In this document: positions 1-7,344 of the stretch, piece by piece
Layout: the number at the start of each line of letters is the position of its first letter
How positions within the stretch are numbered: the stretch's first letter is position 1
Made by a program: the position numbers and the translations under genes
Notes under the pieces: generated by a model
The model's input: the letters and a program-made list of their open reading frames with translations, nothing else
Databases searched by the model: none
What the model was told of the DNA's origin: nothing
Source: an uncultured Bacteroidota bacterium
GTDB lineage: Bacteria; Bacteroidota; Bacteroidia; NS11-12g; UBA955
Assembly (NCBI GenBank): GCA_903959115.1
Contig: CAJBVU010000313.1
Coordinates: forward strand, 1-12,206
Length of the DNA stretch: 12,206 bases
Direction: 5' to 3'

Positions 1-12
1 CTGAAAATTACA

Positions 13-945
13 ATGAAGTCTTTCAAAATCAAATTTTTAACAATTGTTTTATTGGGATTTGGAATCCAATTAAAAGCCCAAACCGATATGGACGGCTTGA
101 TGATGGCCAAACGAAACCTCTGCGGTGGTATCGTGGTTGGACAATCACAATGGGACCATTACTGGGAAGGAACGCTGTATCGCAATAATTTAAACATTGG
201 CACTTTCACATCACAAACGGCGATGGCCATGGCCAACTACGGCATCAGTGACAAGTTCAACATCATCGCTTCAGCACCATACATAAAAAATCAAACCAAC
301 GCCGGCACGCTCAGAGGACAGCAAGGACTCCAAGACTTATCGATGACAGCGAAATGGGAATTCTTTGGCAAAGGTTATAAGTACGCCTACGTGAGTTTTT
401 TGGCATTTGGTACAGTTTCCGCACCATTAACCAACTACGTAGCCGACTACCTCCCTTTGGCCATAGGGATGCAAAGCAAAACCGCTTCTGGTAAATTGAT
501 GATCGATATTCAACGCAACAGATGGTTTGCAACGGCATCAACCCAATACACCCAACGTGGAAATGTGAGCATCGATCGCGAAGCATACTACACCACCGAA
601 ATGATTTACAGTCATTTGGTTGCCATGCCATCCGTACTTTCAAGCAATGTAAGATTGGGCTATCGCAAAAATGCCGAATTGATTGTTGAAGCCGTTTACG
701 ACAGAATGAATACCTTGGGCGGATTCGACATCAGAAGAAACGACATGCCCTTTTTGAGCAACAACATGGAAGCTTCACGCATCGGTCTGAATTGGAAACT
801 CCCCGTACCAAAAATGAACGGACTGAGCTGGCTCGGAAATGCCAACACCACCATCGCAGGACGAAACATGGGTCAAAGCCAAATGGTGATGACAGGCCTG
901 GTTTATCAAGGAGAATTCAAAACCAAAAGCACCCCGAAATCATGA
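13..945 (+). CDS. Outer-membrane beta-barrel protein, transporter-like (phenol MetA-pathway-like family)
   Basis: A 310-residue secreted protein. Residues 1-23 form a signal peptide: Lys-rich start, hydrophobic stretch FLTIVLLGFGI, then a KAQ cleavage pattern before T24. The remaining ~287 residues alternate polar and hydrophobic residues as in an outer-membrane barrel. The segment YGISDKFNIIASAPYI (about 76-91), followed by a 'GLQDLSMTAKWEFF' strand (105-118), resembles the barrel family annotated as transporter or 'MetA-pathway of phenol degradation'. The substrate cannot be told. The start is the ATG with 12 bases visible upstream, so its promoter and any preceding genes lie outside the window. 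The stop overlaps the next start (ATGA at 942-945), which implies translational coupling to the PAP2 lipoprotein. The C-terminus ends in a short basic, non-aromatic tail rather than the usual aromatic terminal strand residue. The envelope location is well supported; the function is not. Confidence 0.72.
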   Translation: MKSFKIKFLTIVLLGFGIQLKAQTDMDGLMMAKRNLCGGIVVGQSQWDHYWEGTLYRNNLNIGTFTSQTAMAMANYGISDKFNIIASAPYIKNQTNAGTLRGQQGLQDLSMTAKWEFFGKGYKYAYVSFLAFGTVSAPLTNYVADYLPLAIGMQSKTASGKLMIDIQRNRWFATASTQYTQRGNVSIDREAYYTTEMIYSHLVAMPSVLSSNVRLGYRKNAELIVEAVYDRMNTLGGFDIRRNDMPFLSNNMEASRIGLNWKLPVPKMNGLSWLGNANTTIAGRNMGQSQMVMTGLVYQGEFKTKSTPKS

Positions 946-2486
946 AATCATTGAAAATCTTCGGTGCCATTTTGGTTGCCACTACCCTTTATATTGGATG
1001 TAAGAACGAAGTCGTTTCAGAGAACAAATTATTTCCGGCACTTGAACCATTGAATGCCGATACCAATGCCGGTACTTGGAAGCCTATTTTATTGAGCAAG
1101 CCCGATGAAATCGCCATGGCCAGTCCCATCGCTGTTACTTCCGCTGATTACAAATTGGAACTGCTCGAGATCAAGAGTCGTCAAAACAACATCACCAACG
1201 AAGAACGCGTCATGATGAACTATTGGAGTGCAGGTGTTGTACTCCGGTGGAACGAAATCATGCGCGAATTGGTGGCCAAATACAACTTACCACCGTACCA
1301 AAACCCAGACGGCACCTACCCCATTCCCAGCGCAAACAATCCGTTGGCCTATCCGTTTTTCCCATTTGCCAACCCGCCCTATGCAGCACGTGCCTATGCC
1401 TACTTGTCTGGCGCACAATACGATGCCTTGGTGGCTGCCTACCATTACAAATCCAAATTCAGAAGACCCCGTCCGGCCAAAACAGACCCATCCATCAAAC
1501 AGCTGATCCCGATGACGTCTGATTTTGTATATCCATGCGAAGAAGCCGTTGCCGCTGGCGCTTCAGCTGCGATTTTAACATTGATGTTCCCTGGCGAACA
1601 AGAATTCATCCAAACCAAATTAACCGAATGTACATTAGCCCGCATTTTGGCCGGTGGCAATACCCGTAGCGATATCGATGCCGGCGTAGGCCTAGGCAAA
1701 GCCGTTGCCGCGAAGTATATCGCTCGAGCCAGAACCGATGGTGCAGGCAAAGCAGTGGGCACCCCAACAGATTGGAAATTCTTGAAAGATCGCACCGAAG
1801 CCCGTGGAGAAGTGGCTTGGTTGAGTCAGGAAACACCCGCACGTCCGCCCATGCTACCCCTATTTGGCAAAGTCATGAGCTTCTTGATGGATACCACAGA
1901 GGTCATCAACAGCCGTCCCGCCCCACCACCATCCACCAACTCAGCACAATTCAATAAGGAACTCGAAGAAGTGCTTTGGTTCAGCCAACACCCAGACCGC
2001 GACCGCATGAAAGTGGTTCATTTTTGGGGCGATGGCGCAGGTACTTATGCCCCTCCTGGACATTGGAACGACATTGCCTGTGAGGATTTCGTAAAACAGC
2101 GCTGGAGCGAGGTTCGATGGGCTAGAAACCTTGCATTGCTCAACGCCAGCATGTTCACCGCTGCCGTTTGCTGTTGGGACGCCAAATACTACTATTACAA
2201 CCCACGCCCTGTCCAAATGAATCCAGAGTGCAAAACTTTGACAGGATTGCCCAACTTTCCGGCCTTTACGAGCGGACATAGTACTTTTAGTGGTGCAGCG
2301 GCTAAATTCCTGAGCCATGTTGTCCCCGACCAAGCGTCTAGATACATGTCGATGGCCGACGAAGCCAGCAAGAGTCGTTTGTGGGGTGGAATACACTATC
2401 GCAGCGACATCGAAGTGGGCATGACCATGGGTATTGCAATTGGCGGAAAAGCCGTTGAGCGTGCAAAAACCGATGGCGCGGAGTAA
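942..2486 (+). CDS. PAP2-superfamily / vanadium-dependent haloperoxidase-like lipoprotein
   Basis: A 514-residue protein. The start is the ATG at 942, which gives a lipoprotein signal (hydrophobic FGAILVATTLYIG, acceptor C20); an in-frame extension to 792 lacks a signal and overlaps the upstream gene. All three PAP2 motifs are present and intact in the C-terminal half: K415-x6-R422-P423; S444-G445-H446 inside AFTSGHSTFSGAAA; and S478-R479-x5-H485-x3-D489. In vanadium chloroperoxidases and related acid phosphatases these residues bind vanadate or phosphate, with the motif-2 His as acid-base and the motif-3 His as metal or phospho ligand. The fold should therefore be active as a halide-oxidising peroxidase or a phosphatase; sequence alone does not decide which. 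The length fits bacterial haloperoxidase-like proteins rather than small PAP2 phosphatases, and there are no membrane helices after the signal. The N-terminal half repeats the same motifs in decayed form 245 residues earlier. The protein is probably anchored in the envelope and coupled to the barrel protein before it. Confidence 0.88.
   Translation: MKSLKIFGAILVATTLYIGCKNEVVSENKLFPALEPLNADTNAGTWKPILLSKPDEIAMASPIAVTSADYKLELLEIKSRQNNITNEERVMMNYWSAGVVLRWNEIMRELVAKYNLPPYQNPDGTYPIPSANNPLAYPFFPFANPPYAARAYAYLSGAQYDALVAAYHYKSKFRRPRPAKTDPSIKQLIPMTSDFVYPCEEAVAAGASAAILTLMFPGEQEFIQTKLTECTLARILAGGNTRSDIDAGVGLGKAVAAKYIARARTDGAGKAVGTPTDWKFLKDRTEARGEVAWLSQETPARPPMLPLFGKVMSFLMDTTEVINSRPAPPPSTNSAQFNKELEEVLWFSQHPDRDRMKVVHFWGDGAGTYAPPGHWNDIACEDFVKQRWSEVRWARNLALLNASMFTAAVCCWDAKYYYYNPRPVQMNPECKTLTGLPNFPAFTSGHSTFSGAAAKFLSHVVPDQASRYMSMADEASKSRLWGGIHYRSDIEVGMTMGIAIGGKAVERAKTDGAE
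1386..1748 (+). repeat. First (decayed) copy of the duplicated PAP2 core, residues 149-269
   Basis: Within the PAP2 protein this segment aligns without gaps to residues 394-514. K170-x6-R177-P178 is conserved. Motif 2 (TSGH in the active copy) is replaced by P198-C199-E200-E201. Motif 3 keeps R234 and D244 but has N240 where the active copy has H485. The end of the repeat, RSDI...RxxTDGA, is almost identical in both copies. Confidence 0.75.
2121..2483 (+). repeat. Second (catalytic) copy of the duplicated PAP2 core, residues 394-514
   Basis: This is the copy with intact residues: K415, R422, S444-G445-H446, R479, H485 and D489. Each sits exactly 245 residues after its counterpart in the first copy. 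Matching pairs outside the motifs include A149/A394, R150/R395, P217/P462, RSDI 242-245/487-490 and TDGA 265-268/510-513. The repeat is visible at protein level only; the DNA has diverged. Confidence 0.75.
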
Positions 2487-2513
2487 TCAAACCGATTTCA
2501 CGGATTCCTGACT

Positions 2514-2521
2514 TATTTTCG
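2514..2521 (+). promoter_or_regulatory. Possible -7 box for queG
   Basis: TATTTTCG matches 7 of 8 positions (6 of the 4+2 specified ones by strict count, with one mismatch) of the Bacteroidota -7 element TAnnTTTG and ends 7 bases before the queG ATG. I see no TTG or TTTG at the expected distance upstream, so this is a weak call. It is supported mainly by the same box-to-ATG geometry at other genes in the window. Confidence 0.28.
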
Positions 2522-2528
2522 CGGGGCG

Positions 2529-3584
2529 ATGCCATCGTCTCTGAACACCGAAAACCAAATCAAAGCCTGGGCCCAAGAATTGGGCTTTTTGGCCTGTGGG
2601 TTCGCCAAAGCAGAGAAACTTGATCGCGAAAAAAGCAACCTCGACCAATGGCTTGCCAATGGATTTCATGGCAACATGCAATACATGGAGAACCATCGAG
2701 AAATGCGCCTCGACCCCACCCTGTTGGTACCCGGATCAAAATCCGTGATCAGCTTGGCGTTCAATTACTATCCTGAAATTACGAAGGAAAACACGAATCG
2801 CACTGAAGACCACAACTCTAATGGGGAGAACAGCAACACTTCTAACAGCGATACTCCAAACAAATCAATTCAATTCAAGGAGAACAAACCCCTGATCGCC
2901 AAATATGCCTGGGGCGATGATTATCACCACGTCATCAAAGACAAACTATTCAAACTCCTCGATCGCATCAAAACCTTGCATCCAGCGTTTGAAGGCAGGG
3001 CCTTTGTAGACAGTGCGCCAGTGATGGAGCGACAATGGGCAGAGCGCGCAGGTCTAGGGTGGATTGGGAAAAACAGCTTATTACTTCGAAAAGGCGTGGG
3101 TAGCTTTTTCTTTCTGGCAGAGATTATTTGCAACCTTGAACTTGAGCCCGACAAACCACAAACGGACCACTGTGGGGAATGTACAGCCTGTATTGATGCA
3201 TGTCCAACCCAAGCCATCGTCCAACCCCAAGTGATAGATTCCAATCGATGTATCTCCTACCTAACTATAGAGGATAAAACATGGCCCAGCGTTGATTTGG
3301 CAACTACCACTCAGGACGAATCGCTCGTCACAAATACCGACCAGTGGGCCTATGGCTGCGATATTTGTCAGGATGTATGCCCTTGGAACAGATTCTCCCA
3401 ACCCAATCAAGAGCCTAGATTTGAACCCCGTGAAATGATCGGATGGGACAATGCGCAATGGAATGAAGCCTTGGCTGAGCCGGCGCGAATAAAATCCCAA
3501 CTCAAAAAATCAGCCATGCAACGCGCCGGCCTCAAAAAACTCATCGCACAAATAGATTTGGCCCTCAAATACAGGCCCGAATAA
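2529..3584 (+). CDS. queG: Epoxyqueuosine reductase QueG
   Basis: A 351-residue cytoplasmic enzyme of the last step of queuosine synthesis: reduction of epoxyqueuosine to queuosine in tRNA, using cobalamin and two [4Fe-4S] clusters. Visible signatures are the catalytic Asp in VDSAPVMER (D161), the stretch GLGWIGKNSLLL (175-186), a ferredoxin-like cysteine set C215-x2-C218-x2-C221-x3-C225-P, a lone C241, and GC277DIC280QDVC284PWN. These eight cysteines are enough for two clusters. The length fits the short form without the C-terminal HEAT-like extension of E. coli QueG, once an unusual Asn/Ser/Thr/Glu-rich insertion (about residues 85-119) is discounted. The insertion lies between the FNYYPE strand and the IAKYAWGDDYH segment, which are normally close together. 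The start is the ATG at 2529, 42 bases after the PAP2 stop, with no Shine-Dalgarno. It converges on the histidine kinase gene with a gap of 7 bases. Confidence 0.96.
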   Translation: MPSSLNTENQIKAWAQELGFLACGFAKAEKLDREKSNLDQWLANGFHGNMQYMENHREMRLDPTLLVPGSKSVISLAFNYYPEITKENTNRTEDHNSNGENSNTSNSDTPNKSIQFKENKPLIAKYAWGDDYHHVIKDKLFKLLDRIKTLHPAFEGRAFVDSAPVMERQWAERAGLGWIGKNSLLLRKGVGSFFFLAEIICNLELEPDKPQTDHCGECTACIDACPTQAIVQPQVIDSNRCISYLTIEDKTWPSVDLATTTQDESLVTNTDQWAYGCDICQDVCPWNRFSQPNQEPRFEPREMIGWDNAQWNEALAEPARIKSQLKKSAMQRAGLKKLIAQIDLALKYRPE

Positions 3585-3591
3585 GACAACC

Positions 3592-6500
3592 CTAGTCGCC
3601 CTGAACCACCGGCAACTCTATCGTAAATGTAGTACCCTCTCCCACCTTGGTCTTATAGGCAATCCGACCACCCAACTGCTCTACAATCTTTTTAGAAATC
3701 GCCAACCCCAGACCCATTCCCGAATTTTTCGTAGAAAAATTCGGCGAGAATATCTTCTCCCGCAATGTCTCGGGAATCCCCTTTCCGTTATCCTTGAACT
3801 CAACCACAACCAGATTCCCCACCAATTTCAAATTTGCCCCAATCTCACCCGTCCTTCCCTCCGGAATCGACTGAATAGCATTCTTTAGAATATTGGTAAA
3901 CACCCTACCCAACTGCAATGGATCCGCTTGCACATATACCAAATCCTTGGCAAACTTCCACTCAATCGGCATGTCACTCTCCTTGCCCAACAACAACACC
4001 GCATCCGAAACCACCTGCACCAAATTCACGCGCTCCAACTTGGGCTCTGGCATCTTGGCAAACGAACTAAACTCCTCCGCCATCTGAGCCAATGAATCTA
4101 TCTGACGAATCAACAATTCGCTGGTCTTCTGAATCTTATCCTTCAAATTCTCATCATTGCGCTGCAATGAAAACTGCAGATGCTGCAACGACAATCGCAT
4201 CGGAGTTAATGGATTTTTAATCTCATGCGCCACCTGTTTTGCCATCTCCCTCCAAGCTCCCTGACGTTCGCTCTCGGCCAACAAATTCAAACTGTTCTCC
4301 AACTCCACAATCATCTTATTATACTCCTTCACCAACAAACCAATCTCATCGTTCTTGTCCCAATCCAAAGGCTGATTCCGCTCCCCAATCTTCACCGATG
4401 CCAACTGCTTCCGAATCAAATTCAAGGGCAACGCAATCCGCTGAGCCACCAAATAAGCAATCACAATCATAATCGCAAAAACCAATGCAAACAAATTGAT
4501 GATCGTAACCGCATACTCCGAAATATCCCGATACAAATCCTTACGGTTCGAGAAATAAGGCAAATTCAAATACCCCTTTACCTTCAAATCCTTGTTCAAC
4601 AAAGCTGTATAGGAAGAGATATAGTCCAAATCGCCCAAACTCTCATTGATGAGCGAGGTAGACGAACCCAAATTCGACATTTTGCGATACACAGATGGAT
4701 TCATCAACCGACCGCGAACGCTTTCTTCAATCAAACGATCATTGGTCGATACCAACAAAGTCCCATCCGCACGATACAAATTGATATCCGTATTGTAATA
4801 CTCCGCCAAATCATAAACCAAACCCGTTTGATACTTATCGTATACCGCATCAATATTCACCTTACTGCTCAACTTCGATGCGATTTCGTTGGCCTTCTGT
4901 CGCAACCCGTCCTTCTGCGTCTCCGAATAATTCCTTACGAAATAATTCACCGTCACAAACAACACCACCAAAAACGTCGCAAACACCATCCAAGTTACAT
5001 AAAGTTGCAAACGATTGGCGATGAACAATTCTCCCTGATTTCCCATCGGCATCCTGCTGCGCAAATTCTTCAGCAACTTTAACTTTTTGCCTGTAATATC
5101 GCCCATTACAATCGCGCGCTGACGCAACCAAATCACAAAATAATAGAGCATCACGATCAAAATACCACCCAATCCCAACACCGTAAATCCGGTAATCGAC
5201 CCAATAAAATCGATCTGACTCCGCGACAAAACCACTGTATTATTTAGGCCATCCGTAAGCACAAAATGACTAACACCATCGGCTAACAAGAAACCCTTGC
5301 CGCCACCGTCATTCGCCGCCATAGAATCATTGAATTTTCCATGCCAACGATTATCCAGTGGATAATCCACCGATCCATAAGAATAATTCAATCGATTGTT
5401 ATTGTAAATGGCAAAACTATACTGATTGTCCGCATACAAAGGCTCCAAGACATTCCGATTAAACAAATCGCTCAGTCGACCTTCCATGGACGACAATCGA
5501 GGGGATAAAATCACAAAGAAAACACCGTGATAGCCTACTGCGGAGCTCACATCAAAACGACCTATAAAACTGCCTTTGAGTTTATAATTGTTCACCTTTA
5601 CGAAATTGGTAGTTACCGGAACACAATCTTCACCCTTAAACAACTGACTAATAGCAGGATAGTCGTAAGAATTCTCTTGTCGGTACGATTTACCCAAGGA
5701 ATTAAAATCCAAAAAATTGACTTCAAAATCGGCCAAATATGGACCAAAATATAGCTCACGCAATCGCTTTTCGAACTCCGCTTTGGTTTCATCAGTACAG
5801 GTGTAATAATCTACGATACCCTTATCCACCAACAACATAGACTCCGTCTTTTTCAAACGCTCAGCGGTTTCAATATCGGTGCCCTGTAAAAGATTTTCTG
5901 CCAAATAACGGCGCGTTCTTTTCTCTTTGATGGCCGACTCTTTTGCGAACAAGCTGCTCACTAAAATCCCTGCAAAAACAACCCGAAGCACCACGCGCAA
6001 CCAATCTTTGCGGTCCTTCATCCACCATTCAAACCCAATCCATGCGGCTATAAATCCCATCCAATAAGGGAAAATATCTGTAAGATCTGGTGTGATATAA
6101 ACAAATACCAAAGGTGGTAAAGCCTGTGCGAGAGAAATCAACCGAACAACCCAAGTAGACTGAACCTGTAAAACGCTCCAAGCAAAACCATTCATCCGAT
6201 AAAATGCAACCCACTGTACCGCCAGCGTAGCCACGGCAATAAATGAAAATAGTGTGAGTCTATGAAACTGCTGGAAGTCTAGATTGATCCGACCCAAATG
6301 GACCAAATTCACGCCATTCAACAACAGCCATACCAACATCCACAAACTGGCTTGCATTGCCAAATTGCTAAGAACAAAGCCTGCCAATGGTTGATTTGAT
6401 TTTTGAATCCACTGCTCCAGCCATCGCACCAAACTACTTACCACGAATAAGCCCAAGACAGTAATAAACATCAATTCGCCCAATGCGCCGCCACTGTCAG

Positions 6501-7308
6501 AAGCAAAAAACAATTCATGTGAGAATAACGGTGTATAACGCAGTGCCTCTAGTGTATAACCGTGAGAAAATAGCCAATAAATGCCAAGCCAAGTTGCAAA
6601 CAAACCACCCACCGCCAACAAATGAAACTTGCTAGACTTGGTCATTCCGAACACCGCCGAACTAATCATCAAAGCGCCCAACAAAAAGAGAATATCAAAC
6701 CAATACGGATGCTGATAATTGGAAACAACCAAATAAAACAACTCCATGTCAGGGACAATCACCGGGGTAGAATTCTCCACTGGATTTCTACTAATGGAAT
6801 ATTCCACCACATTCGCATTCTGAAAAACACTGCTCTGGGTATACGAAATTTCCTTGGCCTCAATCAATGGCAAAACATATGCAAACGACTTCCCGTCGCG
6901 CTGCCTGTGATAAACCGCCACAAAAAGATTACCCTGCTTTTGTAATTCTATCGGTTTGTCAAAATTTGGGGAGATCTGAAAATTCTGGGTCGACCAAAAA
7001 ACGGGCTGTCCAAACTCAAACACAAACATGTCAACCCCTTGCGTTTGCAAAGTCTGAGACAATTTCTCATACCCTGCCCATTCCAAATGCGTAGAATGCA
7101 CGAGCATCTGCTCCTTCTTATCAATGGAATCGTCGACCTGGGCAATCAAAGCCTGCGCATTGATCATCGACTCTTCGATACGGTTCGACAAGTTCATCAG
7201 GCCTTTCTCAGCACCCAAATTCTGCTCGCGAATCATAAATACCTGTCCCACAGCAACCAACATGGCGCCTAAAATCAGAAGCAGCGTATTTCTTTGAAAG
7301 CGATTCAT
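3592..7308 (-). CDS. Giant multi-pass membrane sensor histidine kinase, NtrY-like core
   Basis: A 1238-residue kinase counted from the ATG at 7308; an in-frame TTG at 7314 would add two residues but falls inside the probable -7 box. Order: TM1 (6-25); soluble sensor region (26-201); about eight helices (203-453); second soluble region (454-700); TM10 (701-727); a short basic linker; TM11 (767-791); third extracytoplasmic region (792-931); TM12 (932-955); HAMP (about 956-1008). The catalytic part is complete: phospho-acceptor H1028 in VAHEIKNPLTP, N-box N1143 in NILKN, G1 box D1173-NGKG, F-box FSPNFSTK, G2 box GMGLGLAI from 1197. The H-box context resembles NtrY-type kinases, but no nitrogen link is shown. 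Helix limits are estimated by eye. No response regulator is in the window, so it is an orphan here. It lies 36 bases downstream of hldD on the same strand and may be co-transcribed, with its own candidate promoter as well. The stimulus is unknown. Confidence 0.92.
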   Translation of the reverse strand: MNRFQRNTLLLILGAMLVAVGQVFMIREQNLGAEKGLMNLSNRIEESMINAQALIAQVDDSIDKKEQMLVHSTHLEWAGYEKLSQTLQTQGVDMFVFEFGQPVFWSTQNFQISPNFDKPIELQKQGNLFVAVYHRQRDGKSFAYVLPLIEAKEISYTQSSVFQNANVVEYSISRNPVENSTPVIVPDMELFYLVVSNYQHPYWFDILFLLGALMISSAVFGMTKSSKFHLLAVGGLFATWLGIYWLFSHGYTLEALRYTPLFSHELFFASDSGGALGELMFITVLGLFVVSSLVRWLEQWIQKSNQPLAGFVLSNLAMQASLWMLVWLLLNGVNLVHLGRINLDFQQFHRLTLFSFIAVATLAVQWVAFYRMNGFAWSVLQVQSTWVVRLISLAQALPPLVFVYITPDLTDIFPYWMGFIAAWIGFEWWMKDRKDWLRVVLRVVFAGILVSSLFAKESAIKEKRTRRYLAENLLQGTDIETAERLKKTESMLLVDKGIVDYYTCTDETKAEFEKRLRELYFGPYLADFEVNFLDFNSLGKSYRQENSYDYPAISQLFKGEDCVPVTTNFVKVNNYKLKGSFIGRFDVSSAVGYHGVFFVILSPRLSSMEGRLSDLFNRNVLEPLYADNQYSFAIYNNNRLNYSYGSVDYPLDNRWHGKFNDSMAANDGGGKGFLLADGVSHFVLTDGLNNTVVLSRSQIDFIGSITGFTVLGLGGILIVMLYYFVIWLRQRAIVMGDITGKKLKLLKNLRSRMPMGNQGELFIANRLQLYVTWMVFATFLVVLFVTVNYFVRNYSETQKDGLRQKANEIASKLSSKVNIDAVYDKYQTGLVYDLAEYYNTDINLYRADGTLLVSTNDRLIEESVRGRLMNPSVYRKMSNLGSSTSLINESLGDLDYISSYTALLNKDLKVKGYLNLPYFSNRKDLYRDISEYAVTIINLFALVFAIMIVIAYLVAQRIALPLNLIRKQLASVKIGERNQPLDWDKNDEIGLLVKEYNKMIVELENSLNLLAESERQGAWREMAKQVAHEIKNPLTPMRLSLQHLQFSLQRNDENLKDKIQKTSELLIRQIDSLAQMAEEFSSFAKMPEPKLERVNLVQVVSDAVLLLGKESDMPIEWKFAKDLVYVQADPLQLGRVFTNILKNAIQSIPEGRTGEIGANLKLVGNLVVVEFKDNGKGIPETLREKIFSPNFSTKNSGMGLGLAISKKIVEQLGGRIAYKTKVGEGTTFTIELPVVQGD

Positions 7309-7311
7309 TAT

Positions 7312-7341
7312 CAAATGGATAGATTCAAATTAAACCTTCAA
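7312..7341 (-). promoter_or_regulatory. Candidate Bacteroidota-type promoter of the histidine kinase gene
   Basis: On the minus strand, TTG (7341-7339), 19 bases, then TCCATTTG (7319-7312), one mismatch to TAnnTTTG. The box ends 3 bases before the ATG at 7308, so transcription would start at or next to the start codon. A second, poorer candidate (TTAATTTG, 7333-7326) lacks a -33 element. Confidence 0.45.
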
Positions 7342-7344
7342 TTG

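Noticed and set aside
792..941. N-terminal extension of the PAP2 frame upstream of 942
   Set aside because: It overlaps the end of the barrel gene, is rich in Arg, His and Lys, and would bury the lipoprotein signal that begins at the ATG at 942.
2487..2512. Small inverted repeat (CCG/CGG, about 5 of 6 base pairs) after the PAP2 stop, as a possible terminator
   Set aside because: The stem is too short, has a mismatch, and is not followed directly by a T run.
2781..2885. QueG insertion as a frameshift or inserted mobile sequence
   Set aside because: The frame stays open and the conserved sequence resumes in the same frame. There are no flanking direct or inverted repeats, so an expanded loop is the simpler explanation.
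4225..5082. Long open frame (285 codons) on the plus strand, antisense to the kinase
   Set aside because: Its translation is dominated by Ile, Gln, His and Leu with no domain pattern, as expected for the complement of a well-supported coding region. The kinase frame carries all its catalytic boxes.
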